From Psychrobacter immobilis (lineage in GTDB: Bacteria; Pseudomonadota; Gammaproteobacteria; Pseudomonadales; Moraxellaceae), in assembly GCF_904846285.1 (NCBI RefSeq), contig NZ_CAJHAD010000013.1:28479-92478 (forward strand): a stretch of 64,000 nt of DNA, in the 5' to 3' direction. This document shows positions 27,001 through 36,448 of this stretch, piece by piece. Every line of letters starts with the position of its first letter. Position 1 is the stretch's first letter. A program made the position numbers and the translations under genes. The notes beneath the pieces were generated by a model. It did no database searches. It had not been told where the DNA came from and saw only the letters and a program-made list of their open reading frames with translations.

Positions 27001-28035
27001 CGCGCTTTAGTAGAACAGGCAAATACTGAACAGGCCTCGGCACAAAGACAGTTAGACAGTGCTGAGCATATCCTTCAGCAATTACAGGAGAAACAGCAAC
27101 AGCTTACCGACCAATTAACCACTGCTACTACTGCACTCACCATGCAAGAAGATATCTTTAAAGCGGCGCTCGCCAGCTCTGACTTTATTGATGAAGCAGA
27201 CTTCATGCGCTCGCGCCTACCTACCGCCGAGCGCCATAGCCTGACGGAGCAGCAGCAGCAGATAAGTGATACGCTCAAGCAAGCGCAATCGCTATTGGCT
27301 CAAACCATGCAAGCACTTACTAAGAAAAAGTCTGAATCCTTAACCACTAAAGAGAGAGTAACACTGGTTCAGCAGCAGCATCTGGCGCAAAATGAGTTGC
27401 ACCGTTTGATTGAGGCGATTGGCGCCATGAGTCAACAGCTCAAAGACAATGAAGAGAAAAAAGGCAATCAACAAGCCCAACGTCAAGCTATTGCTCAGCA
27501 AAAAGAGACCCTGCAAGTATGGCGACAACTCAATGAATTGATAGGGTCAAGTAGTGGTAAGAAGTATCGTACTTTTGCACAGGGTTTAACCTTTGATATT
27601 ATGGTGACACATGCCAATGCCCAACTGCACAAAATGAGCGATCGCTATTTGCTGGCTCGTGATGACAACAACCCACTTGAGCTCAATGTCATTGACAACT
27701 ATCAAGGTGGCGAGATACGCAGTACCAAAAACCTATCCGGTGGTGAAGGGTTTATTATCAGTTTGGCGCTTGCACTTGGGTTATCGCAGATGGCCAGTCA
27801 CAATATCCGCGTCGATTCATTATTTTTGGATGAAGGCTTTGGCACTCTAGATGAAGAGTCACTTGATATTGCTTTAGATACCTTGACCAGTTTGCAACAA
27901 GAAGGCAAATTGATTGGTGTCATCTCACACGTACAAGCCCTAAAAGAGCGTATTTTAACCCAAATTCAAGTTGATAAGCTGTCAGGAGGCTTTAGTAAAA
28001 TTACTGGTCCAGGCTGCTATCATATAGCCAGTTAA
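24064..28035 (+). CDS. sbcC: Exonuclease subunit SbcC (Rad50-like ATPase)
   Basis: The 1323-residue SMC-like protein has Walker A GQTGAGKT (37-44) at the start, two long Gln- and Glu-rich coiled coils, a zinc-hook CPLC (in GDPCPLCGALEHPY, about residue 612) in the middle, and signature LSGGEGF (about 1225) with Walker B LFLDEGFGTLDEES near the end. The hook joins two SbcC arms and the ATPase heads regulate SbcD. It is longer than E. coli SbcC (about 1050) because of extended coils, as is common in this group. It is co-directional with sbcD. Confidence 0.95.
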   Translation: MRLIELRLKNLNSLKGEWHINFADSAFINEGIFAITGQTGAGKTTILDAICLALYGETPRINSISKSSNEVMTRQTAECFAEVVIDLNGTQYRCRWGQRRAYGKADGNLQDATHEIALVKPETDNLDNADVPAGDEILESKLSRTKDKIIELTRMDFQQFTRSILLAQGSFSAFLKAKADERADILEKITGTDIYATISTHVFEKKRHEEEILSKLQFGLDGLTLLEADEEALIGEKLTAHQTAQTEQQQYYQHLNEQINWLDAVAELEKNVVSYQKEVTSAKQAQADFIPNAKRLIAANKALEIDSQYSRLVHNRDTVKRLQDEQQLLNHQLPQQENQLTQAMSALQAAKARTQTASNELQTTLPKIAQARKLDAAIAQHGHVLDDHHQRKQAIAANIQRLCQEIDHHKERFNQDNTQLTSIEKYLSDADALHDIDTDAANFDSHCSRLKVLLQDNAALVNEKYNHHHKTSDYQANLDKCQQQQDTAKSLIAKAREESTALQKKQAGLTQEQSLADLRSEQEQIDHTNRQIEQVIFKAQQMAALKAQINKINTTLPTLNEILVKLATAITNNESVIIEAKDRRQDKQKLLDSWQHVASLERYISQLKKGDPCPLCGALEHPYSEHHPVLDKEPSEVAQTQQQINELDTTINALEQTLSKQRIEYATTQSQIDQWQEQKSPLYEQIKTLCADSGRLIQPLLHKTYSDSHALTTIMNRLGQIGADMDLLSGQIATDSADFNLIQDALLVLGTIKDQLAARRLCLKNTLSQYEALSAELTTTSKTLETLEQQQYQLASDMHEIETNIKIGLLAVEGIDKKTCANFAELTTLKGAISAILNKYLAYALDSVAKPATLQPLITSIDERIVLNEMDYDAHIHTLRQQRSNLVQLKQQFNAYKNEQQTLMTALGSVTVQIETKQAQLDKDQAELDHLTQAVADKTATLEQLTAERRDIFTDNARNIGADHSNNITINPDEEDTRLRALVEQANTEQASAQRQLDSAEHILQQLQEKQQQLTDQLTTATTALTMQEDIFKAALASSDFIDEADFMRSRLPTAERHSLTEQQQQISDTLKQAQSLLAQTMQALTKKKSESLTTKERVTLVQQQHLAQNELHRLIEAIGAMSQQLKDNEEKKGNQQAQRQAIAQQKETLQVWRQLNELIGSSSGKKYRTFAQGLTFDIMVTHANAQLHKMSDRYLLARDDNNPLELNVIDNYQGGEIRSTKNLSGGEGFIISLALALGLSQMASHNIRVDSLFLDEGFGTLDEESLDIALDTLTSLQQEGKLIGVISHVQALKERILTQIQVDKLSGGFSKITGPGCYHIAS

Positions 28036-28065
28036 TGCTAAAGAAATTTTGGAGTGGCCAATGTT

Positions 28066-29133
28066 ATGCACATTATGATTCAGCTTACTCATATGAATGT
28101 GCGACCGATGATGGTAGGTATATTCACAATCATCGCTTTTATTTTAAGTTTTACCCCTGCTTATGCAACAATTAGCTGCGCCGGTTATTTACCCAGTAGT
28201 TATTTTGAGCGTATCGAAAATAATAAGCCTTTTGCTGGCAAGTTGGTCGAACAAGCCGATGGAACGCAGCAGCTACACGATCTAAATGGCAACATCCTCA
28301 CGGATAATTTGTCTGATGCTTATATAGTGATGGATAAATATGTATTAGCTCAGCAAAATGGTAAATACGGCGTTGTTAATGCGGCTGGCAAGATAATTGT
28401 GCCTTTTACATATGATGAGATTCAAACCGAACCGGATATTGCCACCAGCTTTATTGTCAGCGTTAAGTCATCAGATGGTAAGACCAAACAGGGTGTTATC
28501 AATCGCCATGGCGGCTGGGTTTATCCGTTAGACAATGCTCATATCGAGCATGCGCATTACGATTCTGATTATGACCAAGATTATTTTATAGTTACTAACA
28601 ATAACGAGCTGACAGGATTGCTTGATGATAGAGGCTACTGGGCTGTAATGCCGCAATATGATACGATTCATCCGTTAAATGCCTGTACAGGCGAGCCTTT
28701 ATATTTACAAGTCAGCTTTAAAAATAAAACGGCGCTTATTGACCAAAATAATGATGTCATCATTCCACTCGCTGCCAACCAACATATCGAATCTTTTAAT
28801 AACTCTGCCAAGCCGATACTATTTTTATGCAGCACGTTAGTTGCTGGTAGCACCGCTACTGGCATGAGTGAAGATATTCAAGACGATATTATTAGCGCTC
28901 AAATTATCGACGCTAATGGTAAGTTAATCCTCGCATCAGACGCACCGATTAGAAAACTGCTATATCATCAGCTCTATACTTATAAGCAAGCGGGTAAGTT
29001 TGGGATCATTAATGATAAAGGTGAAGTTAGACTAAAACCCCAATTTGACTGTTATCGTGATGATGCGGATAAAGTATGGCTTGAAAAGAATGGTAAAATG
29101 CGGCGTTTAAATACATTGATGACGTTAGAGTAG
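28066..29133 (+). CDS. Secreted WG-repeat protein
   Basis: The protein has about 355 residues. An N-terminal hydrophobic stretch ending in TPAYA predicts a cleaved signal peptide, so it should be exported. The body has WG-type repeats: GKYGVVNAAGKIIVPFTYDEI, TGLLDDRGYWAVMPQYDTI and GKFGIINDKGEVRLKPQFD, plus more diverged units. WG repeats form beta-structured domains of unknown function. Start choice is uncertain: GTG at 28054, ATG at 28066 and later ATGs are possible; GGAG lies 11 bases before 28066. It begins 30 bases after sbcC, so it may share that transcript. Confidence 0.78.
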   Translation: MHIMIQLTHMNVRPMMVGIFTIIAFILSFTPAYATISCAGYLPSSYFERIENNKPFAGKLVEQADGTQQLHDLNGNILTDNLSDAYIVMDKYVLAQQNGKYGVVNAAGKIIVPFTYDEIQTEPDIATSFIVSVKSSDGKTKQGVINRHGGWVYPLDNAHIEHAHYDSDYDQDYFIVTNNNELTGLLDDRGYWAVMPQYDTIHPLNACTGEPLYLQVSFKNKTALIDQNNDVIIPLAANQHIESFNNSAKPILFLCSTLVAGSTATGMSEDIQDDIISAQIIDANGKLILASDAPIRKLLYHQLYTYKQAGKFGIINDKGEVRLKPQFDCYRDDADKVWLEKNGKMRRLNTLMTLE

Positions 29134-29187
29134 CGCTTTTATCATTTTTATTACTTCTATTTATTATTTGAGCATTAGAGAATAAAA

Positions 29188-29219
29188 AACCACCGTTAAC
29201 TCATAACGGTGGTTCTTTT
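29188..29219. terminator. Bidirectional terminator WG-repeat gene / gdh
   Basis: AACCACCGTTA / TAACGGTGGTT, a perfect 11-bp stem with a 5-base loop and T-rich flank, between convergent genes. Confidence 0.88.
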
Positions 29220-29274
29220 AATCAAACGATGGGCTTATTGTATATAAACACTTAGCCAGATTTCTATTTGCTCA

Positions 29275-32200
29275 CTATTTAGTTACGAGGCCACTAAGCT
29301 CACTTATTAACACTGATAACGTCGATAAGCTGGTAGTACTCTCATCATTGCTATCGATTTTTTGCATCTCTGCAGTGACGGCGTCAAGCTGGCTGGCATG
29401 ACGTGATTTCCAGTCATTAAAGGCTTGCTTAGCATCAGATTGTGTCAACAAGGTATCCATCAGCATACGTAAGCTGCGCGAGACTTCGTTGACGAGGGCG
29501 TGACGCGCGCGGCGATCCCAGTGGTCTTGCTGCGGTAACGTGGCAATATTGTCCATCATCCAATCTAACTGCAGGACGTGATAGGCCTCAAAGTATAAGG
29601 TCGCAATCTCATCGACTGGGCGCTCATACTGCTCAGCCAATAGCGCGGCATCAAGCGCATCGACATGATAAGGCAGCATCGCAAACATCGCCGCATCATT
29701 AGCAGAGAGATCATCTGCCATTAAACTTGTGGTGTCTTCTTGCAAGTATTCTGAGAATTGCTGCTCGATAAAACCACCGGATTTGGTCAATTTCTCGACA
29801 CTGTCTTCAAAGCGATTGATCATATCAGCAACTTGCAAATCTTGACCGAAGGCATTGATAAACCACACCACCCCATTTTCGAGGGCATCACGCAGACGCA
29901 GTTCAAGCTCGAGCAGCAAGGTCGCATCGACTTGATTGTCCAGCGACTCAAGCAGATCCCATGCTTTTGATACATGGAAGACGTCACGTGCAATCGCATA
30001 ACCACGTGCAATAGTGGCGAGCGTTTGTCCCGTTTCTTCATGCAGTCGGAATATCGCTTCGATACCCAGACGATTGACGATGCTATTGGTTAAATAGGTA
30101 CTGATAATTTCACGGTGCAGACGATGTTCTTTCATCTCATCAAAGAAGCGCGATGCCAGCTCATCAGGGAAGTATTGACGCAGCTCATTGACGAAGTATG
30201 GTGCATCAGGTAAATCTGACGATAATAAATTATCATAAACCCACATTTTTCCGTAAGCCATCACAACTGCCAGCTCAGGATTGGTAAGACCTGTGCCCGC
30301 TTTTTGGCGTTTGGCAATTTCTTCATCGGATGGCAGATACTCAATGGCGCGGTCCAAACGACCTTCGGCTTCTAACATTTGAATAAAGCGTTGATGATCG
30401 CTTAAGTTTGCTGCGGCACGCAGATGGCTAAGCTCTAGCGCTTGCGGTTGTAGATAATTTTGGCGCAGTACCAATTCAGCGACCGTGTCGGTCATAGACT
30501 CTAACAACTCGTTACGCTGCTTTAAGGTCATATCGCCTTGCTCGACCACTTTACCAAGTAAAATCTTGATATTCACTTCATGATCTGAGCAATTGACGCC
30601 GCCCGAGTTATCGATAGCATCAGTATAAATTCGCCCACCCGTTTGTGCGTATTCGATACGCCCTTGTTGAGTAAAGCCTAAGTTACCACCTTCCCCAACG
30701 ACTGCCGTACGCAGCTCACCACCATTGACGCGCACGGCGTCATTGGCACGGTCACCAACATCAGCATGACTCTCATTCGCGCTTTTCACATAGGTACCGA
30801 TACCACCATTCCAAATCAGATCAACAGGCGACTTTAATAAGGCACTGATTAACTCATTGGGCGCAAGGCTATCTTCATTGATATCAAATAATGCTTTCAT
30901 TTCAGGACTGATAGCAATGGTCTTATCTTGACGGGAGAAGACGCCACCACCTTGACTGATGAGCGATTTTTCATAATCGTCCCATGTTGATCGCGGCATT
31001 TCAAACAAGCGTTCACGCTCGGCATAAGACGCTATAGTATCTGGGTTTGGGTCGATAAAAATATGCAAGTGGTTAAAGGCCGCGACCAGCTTGGTATGAG
31101 TGGATCTGAGCATACCGTTACCAAAGACGTCACCACTCATATCACCGATACCAACGACGGTAAAATCATCGCGGTTTTGGATGTCCATGCCGCGCATACG
31201 GAAGTGGCGTTTGACCGACTCCCAGCCACCGCGTGCGGTGATACCCATCGCTTTATGGTCATAACCAACCGAGCCACCTGAGGCAAAAGCATCATCAAGC
31301 CAAAAGTTATATTCGCTTGATAAAGCATTAGCGATATCTGAGAAAGTGGCGGTGCCTTTATCAGCGGCAACGACTAAGTACGGATCATCCTCATCATGGC
31401 GCACAGTATTGGCTGGCGGAACGATTTCGCCGTCAACAATATTGTCAGTGACGTCAAGCATACCGCGGAGGAATGCTTGATAACAGGCAATACCTTCTGC
31501 TTGGAAGGCTTCACGACCATCAGCCATGGTTTTGGTCTTAACGATAAAACCACCTTTGGAACCAACTGGTACAATCACCGCGTTTTTGACCATTTGTGCT
31601 TTGACCAGACCGAGTACTTCGGTACGGAAATCTTCCATACGGTCCGACCAGCGCAGACCACCACGTGCTACTTTGCCGCCGCGCAAATGCACCGCTTCCA
31701 CACGTGGCGAATAGACAAATATCTCAAACATCGGTTTAGGTTTGGGTAAGTTTGGAATGTCTGCTGCCAAGAACTTAAACGACAAACGGTCTTTACGTTG
31801 CCCATCCGCCTCTCTTTGGTAAAAGTTGGTGCGTACCATGGCGTTAATTAAATCCAAATACCAACGGAAGATACGATCTTCATCTAGGCTACTAACTCCT
31901 GCTAGAGCTTTGTTAATTTGCGCCTGAATTTGACTGGTTTTGGTTGCACGTTCACTTTCATCGTATTTAGGATTCATACGCGCATCAAACAGATCAGCCA
32001 ACGCCACGCTGATATCACTGTTTTTTATCATGGTTTGTTGAATGTAAACACTAGAGAACGGCGCTTTTGCTTGCATCATATAACGTGACAAGGCTCGCAA
32101 TACCACCACATCATAAGTGTCTAGCTTGGTAATCAATACCAATTCGTTAAAGGAGTCACTCTCAACACGCCCAGCCCAAATTTGCTTAAGACTGTCTTCA

Positions 32201-34131
32201 AACTGTGTGCGTACCACTTTCATATCGATAGTATCAACATGCTCTAATAACAGCTCATACTCCTGCATCCAGATAGGCTGCTCTGATAAATCAAACTCAT
32301 AGGTTTGCGCAGAAATAACCGATACACCGAAATTTTCTAATACCGGTAAGACTTTGGATAAAATGACTGGCTGCTGACGACCATATAGCTTGAGATGCAG
32401 CTGATTACTGGCATCACCCGTTGACTGGTATAAATGCCAGATCATCGGTTGCTCGTCCGTCAAGTTAGCCAAACGCTTGGTGTCTTCAACCGCTGTACGC
32501 GCATCAAAGCGCTCTTGATAGGCCGCAGGAATATAGTTTAGAAATCGGCGCATTAAGGCATTGGCCTGCTGCTCGCCCACATTATCCAAAAGCATTCTTT
32601 GGTAGTTATCGCTCCATGACTGCATAAGAGCCGACAGCTTATCTTGCAGTGCCGCTGTATCTACCTCATTCACTTGACCGGGCACAGTGCGTACATGCAC
32701 ATGGACGCGGGCGTGTTCAGACTCGTTAAATTCTGTCGTGAAGCCGGATGACGTACCGCCATAAGCGTTTTTTAGGACATTTTGTACTTTAATACGCAGT
32801 TCGGTATTGAACTTATCACGTGGGATATAGACCAAGCAGGAGACAAAGCGCTGATAATGATCAACGCGGCTAAATAAACGTAAGCTCTTCTTGTCTTGAA
32901 GCTGGCTAATGCCAGATACAATAGGATATAACTCTTCGACGCTGGCTTGAAACAGATCATCACGTGGTAAAGAATTAATAACGTGCATCATTTTATGATA
33001 GGCATGGCCGTCACGTGGTAAATCCGCCATCGCCATGATTTTGTTGGCTTTTTCACGCAGTAGCGGAATCTGTTGTACGCTTAGCTGATAGGCTTGCGCA
33101 GTAAATAGTCCAATAAAACGATATTCACCGATCAGTTTGCCATTGTCATCAAACTTATGAATTCCCAAAAAATCCATGTATACCGGACGGTGGACTGGTG
33201 ACACACGGCTTGATTTAGACAGCATCAACACCTGAGGCTCAGTTAATAGCTTTTTAAGGTTACTCGGCAGCTCATCAAAGCTCTTTGAAAGCGCATCCTC
33301 GCTACTGCCACGCAATAGACCAAGACCACTATTACCAATTGAAAATAAGTCTAAACCCCTGTTGGCTGCTTGATTAGTCGTGCTATTAACGTCAACGTCA
33401 CTTCCATCTTCCAAGCGATATTCTCGGTAGCCTAAAAATATAAAATGCTCATCCAATATCCAATCCAAAAATGCTTGAATCTCTTGCTGAGAGTAAAATA
33501 CTTCAGGTAGCGGCTTAGTAGCCAGCTCCGCTTTTACGTCCATCAATTTAGTACGTATTTGTTGCCAATCGCCAACAACGATATCGAGTGTATCAATTTT
33601 TGCGAGCAGCATTTTCTTTAAGGCCGCCAACTCATCATTGTTTTGATAAGCAATTTCACAATGAATCAAAGACATGTGTGAAGTGCCACTTTCCTCTGCG
33701 CCTTCGATATGAGTAATACCACCATTTTCATCACGTTCGATATTCATAATGATGTTGTAGGTGCGATGGACGTCAATACCTTCCGCTTCTAGGCTCATCA
33801 AAAGGGTGTCTACTAAAAATGGTCTATCGTAAGCGACTATTTGAATAACCGTATGCGAGCTATGAAAATGCTGCTCTTCGGCAATAGGATTTAAAATAGC
33901 AAGCTGCGGTTGACTACCATCATAGGCTTTGAGAAGTGTAAAGTGATGCAGCGCCATCCCCGCTAAGTCAGTATTACTGATATTTTTTGCGGCTTCTTGA
34001 TGCAGCGGCTGATAATAGCTATGAATAAAATGGTCAAATAATGATTTGTCCTTTTGTACATAACTGGTGGCAATATCGCTTATTTGGCTAATCCGCTCTT
34101 TTGCGATATTTAGGGTGTTAGGCATATCCAT
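29275..34131 (-). CDS. gdhB: NAD-specific glutamate dehydrogenase, large (about 180 kDa) type
   Basis: The 1618-residue cytosolic enzyme converts glutamate to 2-oxoglutarate and ammonia with NAD. Length and layout match the large bacterial NAD-GDH class (Pseudomonas GdhB, Streptomyces). A long N-terminal regulatory part has ACT-like segments (IQIVAYDRPFLVDTLLMSLE). The catalytic core is in the centre (RGGLRWSDRMEDFRTEVLGLVKAQMVKNAVIVPVGSKGGF and the dinucleotide-binding GIGDMSGDVFGNGML), and the C-terminal part is helical. It starts at ATG 34131 and is apparently monocistronic. Confidence 0.95.
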   Translation of the reverse strand: MDMPNTLNIAKERISQISDIATSYVQKDKSLFDHFIHSYYQPLHQEAAKNISNTDLAGMALHHFTLLKAYDGSQPQLAILNPIAEEQHFHSSHTVIQIVAYDRPFLVDTLLMSLEAEGIDVHRTYNIIMNIERDENGGITHIEGAEESGTSHMSLIHCEIAYQNNDELAALKKMLLAKIDTLDIVVGDWQQIRTKLMDVKAELATKPLPEVFYSQQEIQAFLDWILDEHFIFLGYREYRLEDGSDVDVNSTTNQAANRGLDLFSIGNSGLGLLRGSSEDALSKSFDELPSNLKKLLTEPQVLMLSKSSRVSPVHRPVYMDFLGIHKFDDNGKLIGEYRFIGLFTAQAYQLSVQQIPLLREKANKIMAMADLPRDGHAYHKMMHVINSLPRDDLFQASVEELYPIVSGISQLQDKKSLRLFSRVDHYQRFVSCLVYIPRDKFNTELRIKVQNVLKNAYGGTSSGFTTEFNESEHARVHVHVRTVPGQVNEVDTAALQDKLSALMQSWSDNYQRMLLDNVGEQQANALMRRFLNYIPAAYQERFDARTAVEDTKRLANLTDEQPMIWHLYQSTGDASNQLHLKLYGRQQPVILSKVLPVLENFGVSVISAQTYEFDLSEQPIWMQEYELLLEHVDTIDMKVVRTQFEDSLKQIWAGRVESDSFNELVLITKLDTYDVVVLRALSRYMMQAKAPFSSVYIQQTMIKNSDISVALADLFDARMNPKYDESERATKTSQIQAQINKALAGVSSLDEDRIFRWYLDLINAMVRTNFYQREADGQRKDRLSFKFLAADIPNLPKPKPMFEIFVYSPRVEAVHLRGGKVARGGLRWSDRMEDFRTEVLGLVKAQMVKNAVIVPVGSKGGFIVKTKTMADGREAFQAEGIACYQAFLRGMLDVTDNIVDGEIVPPANTVRHDEDDPYLVVAADKGTATFSDIANALSSEYNFWLDDAFASGGSVGYDHKAMGITARGGWESVKRHFRMRGMDIQNRDDFTVVGIGDMSGDVFGNGMLRSTHTKLVAAFNHLHIFIDPNPDTIASYAERERLFEMPRSTWDDYEKSLISQGGGVFSRQDKTIAISPEMKALFDINEDSLAPNELISALLKSPVDLIWNGGIGTYVKSANESHADVGDRANDAVRVNGGELRTAVVGEGGNLGFTQQGRIEYAQTGGRIYTDAIDNSGGVNCSDHEVNIKILLGKVVEQGDMTLKQRNELLESMTDTVAELVLRQNYLQPQALELSHLRAAANLSDHQRFIQMLEAEGRLDRAIEYLPSDEEIAKRQKAGTGLTNPELAVVMAYGKMWVYDNLLSSDLPDAPYFVNELRQYFPDELASRFFDEMKEHRLHREIISTYLTNSIVNRLGIEAIFRLHEETGQTLATIARGYAIARDVFHVSKAWDLLESLDNQVDATLLLELELRLRDALENGVVWFINAFGQDLQVADMINRFEDSVEKLTKSGGFIEQQFSEYLQEDTTSLMADDLSANDAAMFAMLPYHVDALDAALLAEQYERPVDEIATLYFEAYHVLQLDWMMDNIATLPQQDHWDRRARHALVNEVSRSLRMLMDTLLTQSDAKQAFNDWKSRHASQLDAVTAEMQKIDSNDESTTSLSTLSVLISELSGLVTK

Positions 34132-34676
34132 TGTCCTTTGTTATAAGTTTGTTGTTCTAGTTTCTTCTGTGACTGACTTATTTTTGCTTGATGCCGATTG
34201 TTTGCAGCCATTCATCCATGCTATTTATTAGCAGTATTTTTGTACCCCGCTTCTATATAACCATGCTTCTACACAACCGTAGTTCTGTATCATCGTGCTT
34301 ATTTAGCATACGTATCGGGTATGTAGTTAATCTCCCTTTTTTAAAATACTCGTTAAATTTTACTGGCATTCAATGGCTCAAATTGTGTATCTCATAAATA
34401 GCCATTCGCGGGTCTTTCCTGCTGCCAATCTATTAAAGTGTAACGCACCTAAGCGCATAGCTAAAGCGTACAACATCATTTCATGAATCATCAATATGTC
34501 GATAACCTTTAATAATGAGACAATAACATCCTAATGTAGTCTAATACTTGCTGGCAGGTGGATACTCATGACAATCACGGCATTTTTTTGTTAGAATACC
34601 GCAGTATATTGAACCGTGTTCTACTGGCTCAGTACTCACTCACACATTATGAATTTTAATGCTAAGGGCAAGACGT
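34132..34676. other. Divergent intergenic region gdhB / purD
   Basis: About 540 bases, AT-rich. I find no convincing gene, tRNA or strong hairpin; it should hold both promoters. Confidence 0.4.
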
Positions 34677-36029
34677 ATGATGAATATTTTGGTGATTGGC
34701 TCAGGTGGTCGCGAACATGCGCTAGCATGGCAGTGTGCAAAAGACGACAACGTACAAAACATCTATGTTGCGCCCGGTAATGCTGGCACTGCCCTTGAAC
34801 CTAAATGCCAAAACGTCACGTTAGAGGATTCAGCCAATACTAACGAACACAGTGCAGTCATCGAATTTTGCCAAAATAATGCCATAGACATGGTTATTGT
34901 TGGTCCAGAAGCACCCTTGGTGACGGGTATTATCGATGCTTGCCGTGATGCTGGTATCAAAGCGTGGGGTCCAACCGCTTATTGTGCACAGCTAGAAGGC
35001 TCAAAAACCTTTGCGAAAGAATTTATGGAACAAAACAATATTCCTACGGCTGCTTATCAAGGATTCACAGACGCTGCTGCTGCTAAAGCTTATATTGATG
35101 AGCAAGGTGCACCGATTGTTATCAAAGCCGACGGTCTTGCTGCGGGTAAAGGCGTTATCGTTGCTGAAACCATCGAACAAGCACATGAAGCAATTGATGA
35201 TATGCTTGCCGACAATAAATTTGGTGATGCAGGTAGCCGCGTGGTCGTTGAGCAGTTTTTGCAAGGTGAGGAAGCCAGCTTTATTTGTATGGTAGATGGT
35301 GAAAACATCTTACCAATGGCAACCAGTCAAGACCATAAGCGTGCTTTTGAAGGCGATACTGGGCCAAATACAGGCGGCATGGGTGCTTACTCTCCTGCGC
35401 CTGTCGTCACTCAAGACGTTCATAACAAGGTGATGACGCAAGTCATCCAACCTGTCGTTGAGGCGATGAAAGCCGCCGGTCATCCTTATACCGGATTTTT
35501 ATATGCTGGGCTTATGATTGATGATGCAGGCGACCCATATGTGATTGAATTTAACTGCCGTTTTGGTGACCCAGAAACACAGCCTATTTTGATGCGTTTG
35601 CAATCATCGATGGTTGATTTGGTCGCACAAGGATTGGAAGGTAAATTACCGACTGAAGCCAAATGGGATGATCGCCCTGCTCTTGGTATTGTCGTTGCTT
35701 CAAAAGGCTATCCTGAAACTTCATCAAAAGGTGATGTAATTGCAGGCTTACCAGAGTTAGATGCAGACAATCAAAATGCGGTAAAAGTCTTCCACGCAGG
35801 TACTGCCTTTAGTCATGCTAAGTTGGACAATATCAATCCTGATGTAACAACTCACAGTAAAAAAGAAATTGTTACCGATGGTGGGCGCGTATTATGTGTG
35901 ACTGCGCTAGCAGATACTATCTCAGGAGCGCAGCAAGCAGCATTGGCAGTCACTGCTGCCATTAGTTTTGATGGTGCACATTATCGCCGTGATATCGGAC
36001 ATCATGCGATTGCTCGCGAAAACCTTTAA
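34677..36029 (+). CDS. purD: Phosphoribosylamine-glycine ligase PurD
   Basis: The ATP-grasp enzyme of about 450 residues catalyses the second step of purine synthesis, joining glycine to phosphoribosylamine. Clear signatures are ILVIGSGGREHALAW at the N-terminus, VIGPEAPLVTGI, the glycine-rich IKADGLAAGKGV, and the family motif FNCRFGDPETQ. AAGGG precedes the tandem ATGs at 34677 and 34680, and family members start MxxLVIGxGGREH, so the upstream ATG at 34659 is unlikely. A terminator follows; no other pur gene is adjacent. Confidence 0.95.
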   Translation: MMNILVIGSGGREHALAWQCAKDDNVQNIYVAPGNAGTALEPKCQNVTLEDSANTNEHSAVIEFCQNNAIDMVIVGPEAPLVTGIIDACRDAGIKAWGPTAYCAQLEGSKTFAKEFMEQNNIPTAAYQGFTDAAAAKAYIDEQGAPIVIKADGLAAGKGVIVAETIEQAHEAIDDMLADNKFGDAGSRVVVEQFLQGEEASFICMVDGENILPMATSQDHKRAFEGDTGPNTGGMGAYSPAPVVTQDVHNKVMTQVIQPVVEAMKAAGHPYTGFLYAGLMIDDAGDPYVIEFNCRFGDPETQPILMRLQSSMVDLVAQGLEGKLPTEAKWDDRPALGIVVASKGYPETSSKGDVIAGLPELDADNQNAVKVFHAGTAFSHAKLDNINPDVTTHSKKEIVTDGGRVLCVTALADTISGAQQAALAVTAAISFDGAHYRRDIGHHAIARENL

Positions 36030-36448
36030 TACCGTTAAGCTGACGTAAAGGTTCTATCTTAGAAGTTCCGTTTTTTAAAAGTTCTGTTTTGAAACTTATA
36101 TCGTTTTTGTCATAATCCGACCTAGTGTAATGCTAGGTCGGATTTTTTGACTGCGCATTTTTTATCATCTTATTTTAAAAAATTTATCTTTGACGGCTTA
36201 GTGTTAGAATAAAGATCATTATTGTGGTGCTTAATTTTTAGCGCTTTAATGCTTAGTAGTAGCTTTTTACTTAACAATTAATTAATAGGCGTACTTTTAA
36301 TAAGCATATTTTAGCTTACAAAGTAACTGTTCATGCTAAGCTCAGGCATCTCAAACTACCTCCCGTTATGTGATACAATTTTGTACCAGTACGTCGCATC
36401 TCCTTGTATTGTCGGTTTTACGCCCGCAAATCAATAGCAACCGGATGA
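36030..36448. other. Intergenic region purD / ABC1 kinase
   Basis: It contains the purD terminator (36114-36148). No small gene is seen. Confidence 0.4.
36114..36148 (+). terminator. purD terminator
   Basis: AATCCGACCTAG / CTAGGTCGGATT, a perfect 12-bp stem with a 7-base loop and a following T-run. Confidence 0.92.

Noticed and set aside
34188..34397. Open frame of 69 codons between gdhB and purD
   Set aside because: Composition and hydrophobic low-complexity product look like non-coding sequence; no start signals.
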